DNA from: Cupriavidus basilensis OR16
GTDB lineage: Bacteria; Pseudomonadota; Gammaproteobacteria; Burkholderiales; Burkholderiaceae
Reading direction: 5' to 3'
DNA length: 64,000 nt
NCBI RefSeq assembly: GCF_000243095.1
Contig: NZ_AHJE01000003.1
Location: forward strand, 1 to 64,000
Position 1 is the first letter of the stretch. Every line of letters begins with the position of its first letter. Made by a program: the position numbers and the translations under genes. Shown here piece after piece: positions 44,432 through 53,741 of this stretch. The notes under the pieces were generated by a model that had not been told where the DNA came from, ran no database searches, and saw nothing but the letters and a program-made list of their open reading frames with translations.

Positions 44432-44677
44432 TGACGCGTGGCCAGGTTCGATAGTGGCGCTGCCACTATGCTCTCGGGTGCCTGGACCTTCCCCGAGCCC
44501 CGGCCGGTCAATTGACGACCGGATAGGCGTCTTGTCTTATCGTGGCTAGAATGACGGCTTGCAGCGGGCATGGCGGCCGCGTCCAACACCTCACTCCTGA
44601 CGAGAAATGGCGCGGAAAACGCCTGCCATGCAAAAGAAGGACACCCCGCATCAAACAATGACAAACCGGACCGGTAC

Positions 44678-45166
44678 ATGGAAGCCGAAGACCCAAAAGT
44701 TCTGATCAACGTCTATGCAGGGGACGACGATGGCGAGCCGATATTCGAGGAGCTGCCCGCCCGCAGATTGGACGAAGATACCTACGAGCTACTCTCGTCA
44801 CCCGGCCTCGCCCTGAACCTGGCAAGAGGGGACATCGTCTCCATCAAGAACAAAAACGCGCATGCCGAGGTCCTGTCGAGGGGCGGGAATTTCTGCGTTC
44901 AGATCTATGAGGATGAAGACATTCCGCAGGCAATCCTGTCACGCCTGGAAAAGGAAGTAGCGGCTGGGCTGGGCGGAACGCTGGATGGTATCCACGGCGG
45001 GAATCTGTCATTGACCATCCCATCCCGAAATGGGATGGATCGGATAGGCGACTTCTTTGACCGGTTTCGCGAACAGACCGGGATTCAGTGGTACTACGCG
45101 AACATCTATAAGAATCTGGACGATCCCGATGACGAAACCCTGCTGGCGTGGTGGCCGAAGGACTGA
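44678..45166 (+). CDS. DUF4265-like hypothetical protein
   Basis: This 162-residue acidic cytoplasmic protein (from MEAEDPKVLINVYAGDDDG) has a pattern like DUF4265: FEELPARRLDEDTYELLSSPGLALNLARGDIVSIKNKN, then a C-terminal half with GGTLDGIHGGNLSLTIP. An earlier in-frame ATG at 44570 would add 36 unlikely residues, so I prefer 44678. No function is known. It stands between the DUF1254 lipoprotein and a convergent HxlR gene. Confidence 0.65.
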   Translation: MEAEDPKVLINVYAGDDDGEPIFEELPARRLDEDTYELLSSPGLALNLARGDIVSIKNKNAHAEVLSRGGNFCVQIYEDEDIPQAILSRLEKEVAAGLGGTLDGIHGGNLSLTIPSRNGMDRIGDFFDRFREQTGIQWYYANIYKNLDDPDDETLLAWWPKD

Positions 45167-45185
45167 TTGTTGATCGCGCCTGGGC

Positions 45186-45689
45186 TCACGCCTGCGCGGC
45201 CGTCGCTTCCCGGGATTCGGCTTCAGCCGCGGCTTCCAACAGCCGGCTCACGCTGGACATCTCGATATCGTTGGGCTGCACCAACTGATCCTCATCATCC
45301 ACCAGCGCCGCACGCACGCGACGTCCCGCCGAGCGGGTGAGCAATTCCACGGGCCCCTTGCCGCTCGCGGCCATGTGGTGATCACCCCACTGCATCAGTC
45401 CGATGATCACCGGCAGCAACTCCACCGCAGCGCGCGTTGGCCGGTATTCAAATCGTTCGCGCTCGCCCGGTTCCCGATAGCTCACCTTGCGCAGAATGCC
45501 AGCCTCGGTCAGCGTCTTGAGCCTGGCCGACAGCACGGCGGGGGAGCATTGCAGGCGCGCAAGGAATTCGTCGAAGCGCCTGATGCCGTGAAAAACGTCG
45601 CGCAAGATCAGGATCGTCCACTTCTCGCCAATCAGCGAGAGGGTCGCGGCAATCGAGCAGTTGCGGAGTTCTTGGGTGGTCAGATCCAT
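45186..45689 (-). CDS. HxlR-family winged-helix regulator
   Basis: This protein of about 167 residues from MDLTTQELRNCSIAATLSLIGEKWTILILRDVFHGIRRFDEFL, which is the canonical HxlR start; an upstream ATG at 45722 would add 11 residues. The winged helix continues to LQCSPAVLSARLKTLTEAGILRK. HxlR proteins respond to reactive electrophiles or redox signals. It is divergent from a GNAT gene; the shared intergenic region carries AAGTCAG/CTGACTT-type dyads. Intact. Confidence 0.82.
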   Translation of the reverse strand: MDLTTQELRNCSIAATLSLIGEKWTILILRDVFHGIRRFDEFLARLQCSPAVLSARLKTLTEAGILRKVSYREPGERERFEYRPTRAAVELLPVIIGLMQWGDHHMAASGKGPVELLTRSAGRRVRAALVDDEDQLVQPNDIEMSSVSRLLEAAAEAESREATAAQA

Positions 45690-45745
45690 GCGTTCAGCAT
45701 AGCAGGCTAACTTCATTTGCAAAAGTCAGGGTATTGCCTATACTG

Positions 45746-45768
45746 CTGACTATTAAATATGAAGTCAG
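45746..45768. promoter_or_regulatory. HxlR operator candidate
   Basis: CTGACT and AGTCAG form an inverted repeat with an 11-bp AT-rich spacer just before the GNAT start. A related CTAACTT...AAAGTCAG dyad lies at 45706-45729 toward the HxlR gene. Confidence 0.5.
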
Positions 45769-45777
45769 GAGCCGGAC

Positions 45778-46413
45778 ATGCAGCCCTCGAATTCCCCCAG
45801 CCTTGCCGGCCAATCCCGCCTGGCCGGCAGCGGCTGGCATGCTGCCTGCCCGGAATGTGCTGAAACCTGGAAATTGAGCGGCGGCGAGCGCGTGGTCGTG
45901 CGCGCCGTTCGTGCAGCCGATGCCGAGAAAGAGCGGGCTTTCGTCCAGGCCCTATCGCGCGAGAGCCGCTACTACCGCTTCCTGACCGGCGGGCGCGTGT
46001 CCGACGAAGTGATCGACCTGTTTATCGAGAGCAACGCCGGCCTGGCGCTGGTGGTCACGGCGGAAGTGGACGGGCTGCCGGTGATCGTGGCCAACGGCAA
46101 CTATGTGGTGACGCCTGGCGAGGACGGCGAGGTTGGCGAGTTCGCCGTCGCGGTGGCCGACGACTGGCAGGGCAAGGGCATCGGCCGGCGGCTGATCCAG
46201 CGGCTGCGCGACGCGGCCGTGGGCGCCGGCCTGCATCGGCTGCGCGGCGACGTGCTGAGCGAGAACCGCCGCATGCTGGCACTGATGCGGGAGTTCGGTT
46301 TCTCCACCCGGCGCAACCCGGAGGATAGCCTGCTGTATGAGGTCAGCCTCGTGCTGGGCGAGCTGGCCGGCTACAGCGCGCAGCAAGCCGTGGCGCGGCT
46401 GTTGCCGGCCTAG
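45778..46413 (+). CDS. GNAT-family N-acetyltransferase
   Basis: This 211-residue protein has an N-terminal extension with CPEC followed by a GNAT domain. The acetyl-CoA loop is WQGKGIGRRLIQRL near residue 135, and NRRMLALMREFGF forms the family's last helix. TCAGGAG precedes ATG 45778. Probably controlled by the divergent HxlR regulator. Its substrate is unknown. The last 4 bases overlap the convergent rhtA-like gene. Intact. Confidence 0.83.
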   Translation: MQPSNSPSLAGQSRLAGSGWHAACPECAETWKLSGGERVVVRAVRAADAEKERAFVQALSRESRYYRFLTGGRVSDEVIDLFIESNAGLALVVTAEVDGLPVIVANGNYVVTPGEDGEVGEFAVAVADDWQGKGIGRRLIQRLRDAAVGAGLHRLRGDVLSENRRMLALMREFGFSTRRNPEDSLLYEVSLVLGELAGYSAQQAVARLLPA

Positions 46414-47294
46414 GCCTCGGTGGTTGCGCGCTTGCGCGATCCGGCTGTCATCGTGCACCCCACCGACGCCGTGATGATGCTGCCAATCGCCAGCCATTGC
46501 TGCGTGTTCAGCGTTTCGTGCAAGAACGCGAGCCCTGCCAGCGCGCCCATGGCGGGTTCCATGCTGAGCAGGATGCCGAAGGTGCGGCGCGGCAGCCGCT
46601 TGAGCGCCACCATCTCGAGCGAATAGGGAATGGCGCTGGAGAGCAGGCCGACGGCCAGCCCGGCTACGAGCAGTGACGGGCTGAACATGGAGGTGCCGGC
46701 ATGGGCCAGCCCGAAGGGCAACACCACCAGCGAGGCCATGGTCAGCCCCAGCGAGGTGGCCTGCCCGCCGTGGGCGTTGCCGGCCATCTGCCCGAAGATG
46801 ATGTATAGCGCCCAGCCCACGCCCGCCGCCAGCGCGTAGCCGATGCCCACGGGATCGAGCGTGGCCACGTTCTCCCCAAGCGGCAACAGCAGCAGCAAGC
46901 CTGCCACCGCAAACGCAATCCACAGAAAGTCGATGGCCCGCCGTGACGACGATACGGCGACGGCCAGCGGCCCCGTGAACTCGATGGCGATCGCCAGCCC
47001 GAGCGGGACGGTGCGCAGCGACATATAGAACAGCAGGTTGGTGGCGCCCAGCGCCGCGCCGTACAGCGCGATCACGCGGGCATTGGCCAGGCTTAGCGGC
47101 ATGCGCCAGGGCCGCCACACGCACAGCAGGATCAACGCTGAGAAGCTCACCCGCAGTGCCGTGGTCCCCTGGGCGCCCACTTCGGCAAACAGGCTCTTGG
47201 CAAACGAGGTGCCGATGCAGAGCGAGGCCATCGATCCGATCAATGCCAGCACGGCGACCAGGGTGGCACTCTGTTTCAGGCGATTCAGCGGCAA
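46410..47294 (-). CDS. rhtA: EamA-family exporter, RhtA (threonine/homoserine) type
   Basis: This 294-residue, ten-helix DMT/EamA transporter has segments IGTSFAKSLFAEVGAQGTTALR, LGLAIAIEFTGPLAVA and PRRTFGILLSMEPAMGALAGLAFLHE that match RhtA-type amino-acid exporters. It exports threonine, homoserine or related amino acids. The second EamA repeat ends with a polar tail SRKRATTEA. Convergent with the GNAT gene. Intact. Confidence 0.85.
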   Translation of the reverse strand: MPLNRLKQSATLVAVLALIGSMASLCIGTSFAKSLFAEVGAQGTTALRVSFSALILLCVWRPWRMPLSLANARVIALYGAALGATNLLFYMSLRTVPLGLAIAIEFTGPLAVAVSSSRRAIDFLWIAFAVAGLLLLLPLGENVATLDPVGIGYALAAGVGWALYIIFGQMAGNAHGGQATSLGLTMASLVVLPFGLAHAGTSMFSPSLLVAGLAVGLLSSAIPYSLEMVALKRLPRRTFGILLSMEPAMGALAGLAFLHETLNTQQWLAIGSIITASVGCTMTAGSRKRATTEA

Positions 47295-47351
47295 TTGCGA
47301 CTCTCATGCGATTCTGCGAGCCCGAATCTTGAACGATCCCGGCCCGGCTGG

Positions 47352-47532
47352 CTAGGCCGCGATGTGTTGCAAGCGCACAGCGTAGCGCTCGCCCGCGGCA
47401 ACCAGCGCGTCGTCGTCCAGCTTGCGCGCCTCAAACAGCAGGAAGGGTTCGGACCCCGGCATGTCCGCCGCGACGACGATGTGGCCGTGCGGCATGTGGC
47501 GAGCCTGGTCGAAGGCCTGCTGGCGGCGTAGC
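47352..47532 (-). pseudogene. C-terminal remnant of an unidentified gene downstream of the TonB receptor
   Basis: A frame open from 47540 to the TAG at 47352-47354 reads RRQQAFDQARHMPHGHIVVAADMPGSEPFLLFEARKLDDDALVAAGERYAVRLQHIAA (given here as a range, key pieces GHIVVAAD and LLFEARKL). It is protein-like, but has no start codon with a ribosome binding site and abuts the receptor stop. I think it is the 3' end of a gene whose 5' part has been deleted. The family is not recognised; genes in this position often serve iron-siderophore handling. Confidence 0.45.
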
Positions 47533-49632
47533 TTAGTAGTTCAGCGCCAGGTTCAGCATGACCGTGCGGGGATTGCCCACCGGCACGATGTTGTTGCTCA
47601 GGCCGCCGGCATAGTACGCCTTGTCGAACACGTTCTTGATGTTGAGCGCGGCCTTCCAGTGCGATGCCACGTAGCCTACGGCCAGGTCCGCCACCGCGTA
47701 GCCGGGCACGGTGTAGTTGAAGGTGTAGCCGCGCTTGGCGCTTTCCGCGCGCATGCCGGCGCCGGCGTACCAGCCCGCCAGCGGCCCGCGGAAATGCTTG
47801 GTGCCCCACAGCGAGACGCTGTGCCGGGGCACGTTGTTGAGCGGCTTGCCCACGTTGGCGGCAACCGTGTCTTCGGTGACCTCGCTGGCGATATAGGCAT
47901 AGGCGCCGGCCAGGCTCCAGCCGCCGCCAAGATCCGCAGTCAACTCTGCCTCCAGCCCGCGCGTACGCTGTTCTCCCGTGGCAATGCTGAAACCGGTATT
48001 GACCGGGTCCGAGCTCAGTACGCTGCGCCGCGTCAGGTCGAAGGCGGACAGCGTCAGCAGGCCGCTCTTGCCGGGCAGGTCGAACTTGATGCCAATCTCG
48101 GCCTGGCGCCCCGTCTCGGGCTTGAAGGTGCCGCCGTTGACGTCGGTCCCGCTGTTGGGCAGGAACGAGGTCGCATAACTGACATAGGGGCGTGCCCAAC
48201 TGGTCAGGTCGAACATCAGGCCGGCGCTGCCGGTGACGGCCCGGGCGGCGTCTTCGGTGCGCGCGGCAGCCAGGCGGTCGGTGGTGCTGGTGCGGGCCGT
48301 GTCATGGCGCAGGCCGGCGCTCAGCAGCCAGCGCTCGGCAATCCGCACCTGGTCGCGGGCGTAGAAGCCCAGCGTGCTGACGTTGTTTTCCTGGCTCAGG
48401 CTGTAGGCGCTGGGGCAGTTGACGGCCGCGCCATAGACCGGGTTGTAGACGTTCAGCGCCGCGACCCGGCAGGTGCGCTGCAGGCGGCTCTCGGTGCTGC
48501 GGTTGTAGTCCACGCCGAGCGTGATCTCATGCTGCTGGCCGGCGATCTCGAAGCGCCGCTGCAGGTTGGTATCCACGCCGATGGTGGTGCCGGAGAAGTC
48601 CTGCTGCGTGCCGCTGCGGTTGAGCCGCTGGCCGTTGACGGCCATGGTGCCGCCCGCGATCAGCGTGCCCGCCAGCGACAGCGTCTGCCAGCGGAAATTC
48701 TGGTTCAGCGTCCAGCCCGAGTCGAAGCGGTGGGTCAGCGCATAGCCGAGCCGGTTCTGCTCGCCGTCGTACGGTGCCAGGCCCGGCTCGCCGGTAAAAC
48801 GGCTGTTGGGCAGCGTGCCATTGCGGTTGGGGGTTAGCGTGCCGTTCACGGGCAGGCCTTGCTGGCGCACGTATTGCCGCTCGTTGTGGCTCGCCAGCAG
48901 GGTCAGGTCGGTGCGCGCGCCCAAGTCTAGCGACAGCGACGGCGCGATATAGCGGTTGCGATAATAGACGTAGTCGGTCGCGTCGTCGCTGTTCATTGCC
49001 AGGGCGTTCACGCGCAGCGCGGCCTTGCCGTTTTCCGACAAGGGCGTGCCCACGTCCGCCGTGACCTGGCGCAGGCCGTAGTTGCCCACCGTGAGTCCCA
49101 GTTCGCCGAACAACTCGGGCTTGGGGCGCTTGCTGACGATATTGACCATGCCGCCCGGCTGGACCTTGCCGAACAGCACCGAGGCCGGGCCCTTCAGCAC
49201 TTCCACGCGCTCGGCGCCGAACAGCTCCTGCGCCACGCGGTTGTTGCTCTGGACCAGCAGGCCATCGACGAACACGGATTCCGAGGCACGCTGGCCGCGG
49301 ATGATGAAGTCGTCCCAGCCGCGCCGGCCGTAGACATTGGTGACCACGCCGGCGGAATTGCCCAGCGCGTCGCCCAGGGTTTGCGCCTGCTGGCTGTCCA
49401 TCAGGTCGCGCGTAATGACGGTGATCGATTGCGCGCTGTCTGCCGCCGAGGTGCCGGACTTGGTCACGCTTGCCGCCCTGCGCGTGGCAAAACCGGTATC
49501 GGTGCGCGGATCTTCGGCGGCACTGACGGTGACGGACGGCAAGGTGGTCACGGCCTCCGTGGCGGTCTGCGCCATGGCGGGGGAGAGCAGGCAACCCAGG
49601 GTGACAGAGGCAATCAGTTGGCGAGAGAGCAT
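47533..49632 (-). CDS. TonB-dependent siderophore receptor
   Basis: This 699-residue outer-membrane receptor has a signal peptide (MLSRQLIASVTLGCLLSPAMA) and a plug domain (SITVITRDLMDSQQAQTLGDALGNSAGV, RGWDDFIIRGQRASESVFVDGL, ERVEVLKGPASVLFGKVQPGGMVN). A 22-strand-type barrel ends at NLALNY with the aromatic terminal residue. It is of the ferrichrome/catecholate FhuA-FiuA kind; ligand unknown. A Fur box lies about 40 bp upstream, so iron starvation should induce it. Intact. Confidence 0.92.
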   Translation of the reverse strand: MLSRQLIASVTLGCLLSPAMAQTATEAVTTLPSVTVSAAEDPRTDTGFATRRAASVTKSGTSAADSAQSITVITRDLMDSQQAQTLGDALGNSAGVVTNVYGRRGWDDFIIRGQRASESVFVDGLLVQSNNRVAQELFGAERVEVLKGPASVLFGKVQPGGMVNIVSKRPKPELFGELGLTVGNYGLRQVTADVGTPLSENGKAALRVNALAMNSDDATDYVYYRNRYIAPSLSLDLGARTDLTLLASHNERQYVRQQGLPVNGTLTPNRNGTLPNSRFTGEPGLAPYDGEQNRLGYALTHRFDSGWTLNQNFRWQTLSLAGTLIAGGTMAVNGQRLNRSGTQQDFSGTTIGVDTNLQRRFEIAGQQHEITLGVDYNRSTESRLQRTCRVAALNVYNPVYGAAVNCPSAYSLSQENNVSTLGFYARDQVRIAERWLLSAGLRHDTARTSTTDRLAAARTEDAARAVTGSAGLMFDLTSWARPYVSYATSFLPNSGTDVNGGTFKPETGRQAEIGIKFDLPGKSGLLTLSAFDLTRRSVLSSDPVNTGFSIATGEQRTRGLEAELTADLGGGWSLAGAYAYIASEVTEDTVAANVGKPLNNVPRHSVSLWGTKHFRGPLAGWYAGAGMRAESAKRGYTFNYTVPGYAVADLAVGYVASHWKAALNIKNVFDKAYYAGGLSNNIVPVGNPRTVMLNLALNY

Positions 49633-49666
49633 CGTGCTGCGGGAGTGGCGAAAGCGGCGAATTGTA

Positions 49667-49685
49667 AATGATAATGATTATCGTT
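49667..49685 (-). promoter_or_regulatory. Fur box
   Basis: AATGATAATGATTATCGTT closely matches the Fur consensus GATAATGATAATCATTATC and lies about 35 bp upstream of the receptor start. Confidence 0.85.
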
Positions 49686-49917
49686 TGTGAGGTTCCGCAA
49701 TCTTTCTGGACACGCTGTCTGGTGGCATGCGGACGGCCTGGGGGCATACCGAATGTGCAGAGCCGGGTTTCCTGGTGAAGCCCGGCGGTCTATGGTGACT
49801 AGGAGGCTGGAGAGGACGCGCGAAGCCGGTGCCGGCACCGCCAGGGATTGCGTGCGCATCTCTCTCGATTTCTCTCTATCTGTTTCTATCCGTTACCCGA
49901 CGACACAGGAGAACACC

Positions 49918-50634
49918 ATGGATTCGTCAGCATCCCCGCGCCGCATCGTGATCACCGGCGCAGCCGGCGCGCTAGGCCGGGCCGTCACCCAGGCGTTCGC
50001 GGACGAGGGGGCCCGGCTAGCCCTGATCGACCGGGGCGTGGACGCCCTGCGGGCGCACGCACCGGTGCCCGAGGCGGCCGACTGGCATTTGCTGCTGGCG
50101 GCCGACGTGACCTCGCCGGACAGCATGGCGGTGGCGGCGCGCACCATCCTCGACGCGTTCGGCGGTGTCGACGTACTGGTACACGTGGCTGGCGGCTTCG
50201 AGATGGGCGAGCCCGTCCATGCGCTCAGCCGGGAGTCTTGGATGCGGATGATGGATCTCAACGCCTGGTCGCTGGTGGCCGTCACGCAGCACCTGGTGCC
50301 CGCCATGCTCGCCCAGGGCGCCGGCAAGGTGGTGGCGGTCACGGCGCGCGGCGCGGCCAGCGGGGCCGCCGCGATGGGCGCCTATTGCGCGTCCAAGAGC
50401 GCGCTGCAGCGCCTGGTGGAAAGCCTGTCGCACGAGGTGCGCAGAGGCGGCGTCAACGTCAACAGCATCGCGCCGAGCACACTCGACACCCATGCCAACC
50501 GCGCGGCCATGCCGGCCGCCGACCCGAGCGACTGGGTCTCGACCGCGGCGGCGGCACGCGCCATTGCCTTCCTCGCCTCGGACGCCGCGCAGGCGATCCA
50601 TGGACAGCATATGGTGCTGGACGGGTTGAGTTGA
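49918..50634 (+). CDS. SDR-family oxidoreductase
   Basis: This 238-residue SDR has ITGAAGALGRAVTQAF as the cofactor loop and HVAGG in place of NNAG. The catalytic tyrosine appears in YCASKSA with the expected lysine, and the C-terminus GQHMVLDGL is typical. ATG 49918 follows CAGGAGAACACC. Divergent from the TonB receptor and convergent with hipA. Substrate unknown. Intact. Confidence 0.83.
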   Translation: MDSSASPRRIVITGAAGALGRAVTQAFADEGARLALIDRGVDALRAHAPVPEAADWHLLLAADVTSPDSMAVAARTILDAFGGVDVLVHVAGGFEMGEPVHALSRESWMRMMDLNAWSLVAVTQHLVPAMLAQGAGKVVAVTARGAASGAAAMGAYCASKSALQRLVESLSHEVRRGGVNVNSIAPSTLDTHANRAAMPAADPSDWVSTAAAARAIAFLASDAAQAIHGQHMVLDGLS

Positions 50635-50679
50635 GCTGCGTCCCGAGCACCGCCGGCCGAGCGTGCCCGGACGCAGCGG

Positions 50680-51987
50680 CTAACCGCGTCCCCGTCGTGC
50701 CAGCGGCAACGTCGCCAGCCGCTCCAGCACCACTGCGCGCATGCCCGCCGGCGCCGGTAGTTGTTCCAGCAAGGCTGGCCATCGCTCGTGGGCCATGGCC
50801 ACCGCATCTTTGACGGCGGCGGTGGCAATGCGCTCGGCGATTTTCGCCTCGCGCGCGAACTCGCGGTAGGTCTGCAGGGTTTGCACGCGCTGCTGGCGGT
50901 CGATGGCGACGTTCTGGCCGAAGCCGGCAAAGCCCGGCAGGGCGGCCACGCTGACGATGTCGTAGGCAGGCGACAGCTCTGGCGCGATACCGTTGCGGTA
51001 CAGGAAGGAGAAGTTCTTCAGGTGGGCGTCGCTGTTGCCCAGCAGGGTGTTGACGGCCTGCCGGATAAAGAACTGCCGCACATCCTCGATCCCGCGCACG
51101 CTCAACCGCTCCAGTAATTGCACCAGCACGGCGTAGGCTTCGCGGCCGGCGTACTTGCGATTGGGCATGCGGGTCAGCAACTGGCAACCGTCCTCGGCAT
51201 GCACGCGTCCGCCCGGCTCGCGGTCGAAGCGGTCCACGGCGAGGAAATGCAGGTCCGCGCCAAGGGCGTCGGCCATGCCTTCCACCTCGATGGCGGCAAG
51301 CGGCGCCGGCCGGCACGGCGCGACCGCCACGCCGGCGGCCTGTGCCAGTTGCATCGACACGTATTCGTTGAAGACCTGGCTGTCGTCGTTGCGCGCGGGC
51401 AGCTTGGCGATCAGGTCCGACAGGTGCCCGTGGGTGGGCATGGTGTAGCGCTTGCCGGTATGCGCGGTGGACAGCGCAATCTTGTTCTGCACGCCCGAGA
51501 CCGAGGCCGCGCCTTCGGTGGCGCCCTCGATCACGGCAATTTCCAGGTTGTCCGCGCCACCCGTCACGCCAACCGTGCGTACGTGCGCGGGCAGGGCGTC
51601 GATGGGCGCGGGGCGCACCACCACCGCGCCGGGCAGGTCCTCGCCGGCGGCGGCCAGAATGCCGAAATCGTCGCGGTCCTCGGGATGATGGCGTGTGGCT
51701 TCCAGCCGCTTGCGCAATTCGCTTTCGGGCAGCAGTCCGGCGAAGTAGGGCGGTAGCGCGCCGTTGGTGTTGTAGAGCGCGGGGTGGAACGGGTTGGACA
51801 GTACTGCGGCGGTCAGCGTGTCATTGCCGGGAAAGGTCAGCGAGAGGCTGAGCGTGGGCCGCAACGGGTCGCCACGAAAGGCTTCCGCGGGTACAAAGCG
51901 GCAGGTGCGCTCGACTTCGCACAGGTAGCCACACAGTACGCCGTGCAGGTGTACTTCCAGGTAACGGGGGCGCAGCCCGGCGTTCAT
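50680..51987 (-). CDS. hipA: HipA-type toxin kinase
   Basis: This 435-residue HipA-family serine/threonine kinase has the N-terminal domain (LTFPGNDTLTAAVLSNPFHPALYNTNG), the P-loop-like SVSGVQNKIALS, the catalytic GNSDAHLKNFSFLY (Asp and Asn) and the DxG-like AYDIVS. HipA phosphorylates glutamyl-tRNA synthetase in E. coli and induces dormancy; target here is not shown. ATG 51987 overlaps the hipB stop. Intact. Confidence 0.88.
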   Translation of the reverse strand: MNAGLRPRYLEVHLHGVLCGYLCEVERTCRFVPAEAFRGDPLRPTLSLSLTFPGNDTLTAAVLSNPFHPALYNTNGALPPYFAGLLPESELRKRLEATRHHPEDRDDFGILAAAGEDLPGAVVVRPAPIDALPAHVRTVGVTGGADNLEIAVIEGATEGAASVSGVQNKIALSTAHTGKRYTMPTHGHLSDLIAKLPARNDDSQVFNEYVSMQLAQAAGVAVAPCRPAPLAAIEVEGMADALGADLHFLAVDRFDREPGGRVHAEDGCQLLTRMPNRKYAGREAYAVLVQLLERLSVRGIEDVRQFFIRQAVNTLLGNSDAHLKNFSFLYRNGIAPELSPAYDIVSVAALPGFAGFGQNVAIDRQQRVQTLQTYREFAREAKIAERIATAAVKDAVAMAHERWPALLEQLPAPAGMRAVVLERLATLPLARRGRG

Positions 51988-52277
51988 GGTTCCTGCTCCA
52001 GGAACATCTCGACCGATGTCCTGGCTTCGCGGTCGGGGCCGCTGTCCTTGCCTTCGATCAGGCGCCGCACGGCGAGCAGGTGCTCGCGGGGCACCAGCAC
52101 CCATTCCGCATCCAGCGCCGCGCTCACGGCTTCGAGTGTGGAGGCGCGCACATCGTGCCGGCCGCTCAGTGCCGTGGTGAGATTCGACGGCGCCATGCCA
52201 ATCAGCCGCGCCACGTCCCCAAGCGAGGACTTCCGTGCGGCGCGGCGGGCCTGAAGCTGGTCGTAGAAGGATGACAT
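51984..52277 (-). CDS. hipB: HipB-type antitoxin, helix-turn-helix
   Basis: This 97-residue XRE-type DNA-binding protein (SLGDVARLIGMAPSNLTTALSGRHDVRASTLEAVSAAL) is the cognate antitoxin and repressor. Its stop overlaps the hipA start (ATGA). The upstream DNA is unusually AT-rich and carries two palindromes that look like its operators. Intact. Confidence 0.85.
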   Translation of the reverse strand: MSSFYDQLQARRAARKSSLGDVARLIGMAPSNLTTALSGRHDVRASTLEAVSAALDAEWVLVPREHLLAVRRLIEGKDSGPDREARTSVEMFLEQEP

Positions 52278-52284
52278 GGCATAG

Positions 52285-52306
52285 TTTCATATCAAAAGAT
52301 ATGAAA
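52285..52306. promoter_or_regulatory. hipBA operator palindrome 1
   Basis: TTTCATATC and GATATGAAA form a perfect 9-bp inverted repeat with an AAAA spacer just upstream of hipB. Confidence 0.7.
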
Positions 52307-52338
52307 TATCATAGCACATGACATCTGCTTGGTATGTC

Positions 52339-52370
52339 ATTACATAATTATCTTATATTTATTATGTAAT
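52339..52370. promoter_or_regulatory. hipBA control region palindrome 2
   Basis: ATTACATAAT and ATTATGTAAT form a perfect 10-bp inverted repeat with a 12-bp AT-only spacer. The 52278-52397 stretch is sharply AT-rich compared with everything around it, consistent with a transferred module. Confidence 0.65.
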
Positions 52371-52397
52371 ATCATATCAAATCGATGGCGAACGATT

Positions 52398-53694
52398 TCA
52401 CGCCGCCTTGTGATGGGCCGGCACCAGCGCGGCGGGCGCGGTGATCCGGAAGCGGCCGATCTCGTCCGGCGCGCACTGGGCGATCAGTCCCGTCTCCCAG
52501 GCCAGGTAGGCGCGGGCGGCGTCCTTGTTGCCTTCGTGGCGGTCATGCACGAAGAAAAGATAATCGATGCGCGTCTCTGGCGGCAGCGGCGTGGGTTCTG
52601 CTGCTTCGGGCAGGCCTGCTGCTTGCCAGGTACGGTAGCCCTCGGCCAGGCGATATACATGCCGGTAGCCTTCGGCCAGCAGGTCAAGGCCGGCCAGGTT
52701 GGCAATAGGTGGCTCGCTGGCGATCAGGATGACCGGATGGCCGTGCGTGGCGCCGAGGCGGTCTAGCGTGGCCGGCAGGCGCGGGCGGATCGACCAGGTT
52801 GCGCCTTCGGCATGGCCGCGTGCGTATTCGGCACTGTCGCGCAGGTCAAAGCGCAGCGCATCGGGCGCTTCGGCATACAGCGCGCGCAGCAGGTTCGCGT
52901 CGAGTACCGGCAGGGCGTGGGCGGGCAGCGTGCGCGGCGGCGTGGGTACCTTGATGGCGGCATTGACGCCATGGGCCAGCACGGCGCTCTCGTAGCCGAG
53001 TTGGTGCAGCCAGCTCGCCACCACGGGCGCCCGTACGCCGTCGTCATCGAACACGATCACGCGGCTGCCGCGTACGCCGATGTACTGGTCGGTGGCCTGC
53101 ACCAGCTGGCCGCCGGGCGCATGCCGTGCGCCGTCGATCGATCCCTGGGCGAATTCCTCCGCGGTGCGGATATCGAGCAGGTAAGTGGTGCGGCGGTCGT
53201 CGTCTGTGCGCACCGGGGATGGTCATCTTCTGGTGTTCTTCGAAGGTGCGGCCGTCCACCAGCACCAGCGGCTCGCCGGCGGCGCGGCGCGCCACCAGTT
53301 CCGCGGCGCCCAGGCGCGGCGTTTCCTGCAGGTGTTCCACCAGTTCGCCAAACGTCTTGGACGGCACGTTGACGCCCTTGAACAAGGTGAAGCCGGCCAC
53401 GGCCCAGGCCGGAGCGCCGCCAGCCAGCAGCGTGACGTCCTGGTAGCCCAGTTCCGCCAGCCGCTGCGCCGCGCGCTCGGCCACGCCGTCGCCATCGTCG
53501 AGCAGCACGATGCGCTCGCCCAGGCGCGGCGCCAGGCGCGCCACGTCCAGCTCCAGCCGGCTGTAGGGCAGCGGCACGGCGAAGAAAGGATGGCCCTCGC
53601 CATACTGGCCGTGCTCGCGCACGTCGAACAGCGCCAGCGGCTGGCCGTCGTTAAGCCAGCCGCGCAAGGCGACGGCGTCGATGGATCGGGTCAT
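52398..53694 (-). pseudogene. Multi-domain rhodanese, internal deletion with frameshift
   Basis: The N-terminal part (53694 to about 53215) has one rhodanese-like domain and the start of a second (LVLVDGRTFEEHQKMTIPGA). The C-terminal part (TTYLLDIRTAEEFAQGSIDGA to the stop at 52398) is in another frame and has two further domains. Compared with the paralogue at 54587, about 90-100 residues are missing at 53205-53215. They include the loop that carries the only catalytic cysteine (VNCAGRTRS in the paralogue). Intact, it would transfer sulfane sulfur. It follows the cupin gene on the same strand by 47 bp. Confidence 0.8.
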
Positions 53695-53741
53695 GGATTG
53701 CTCTGCGTGAAGAAGGGGGGCCGTTGTTGGGCGCTGCAGCC

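Noticed and set aside
47422..48837. Plus-strand open frame of 471 codons opposite the TonB receptor
   Set aside because: Antisense shadow; the receptor on the other strand has signal peptide, plug and barrel.
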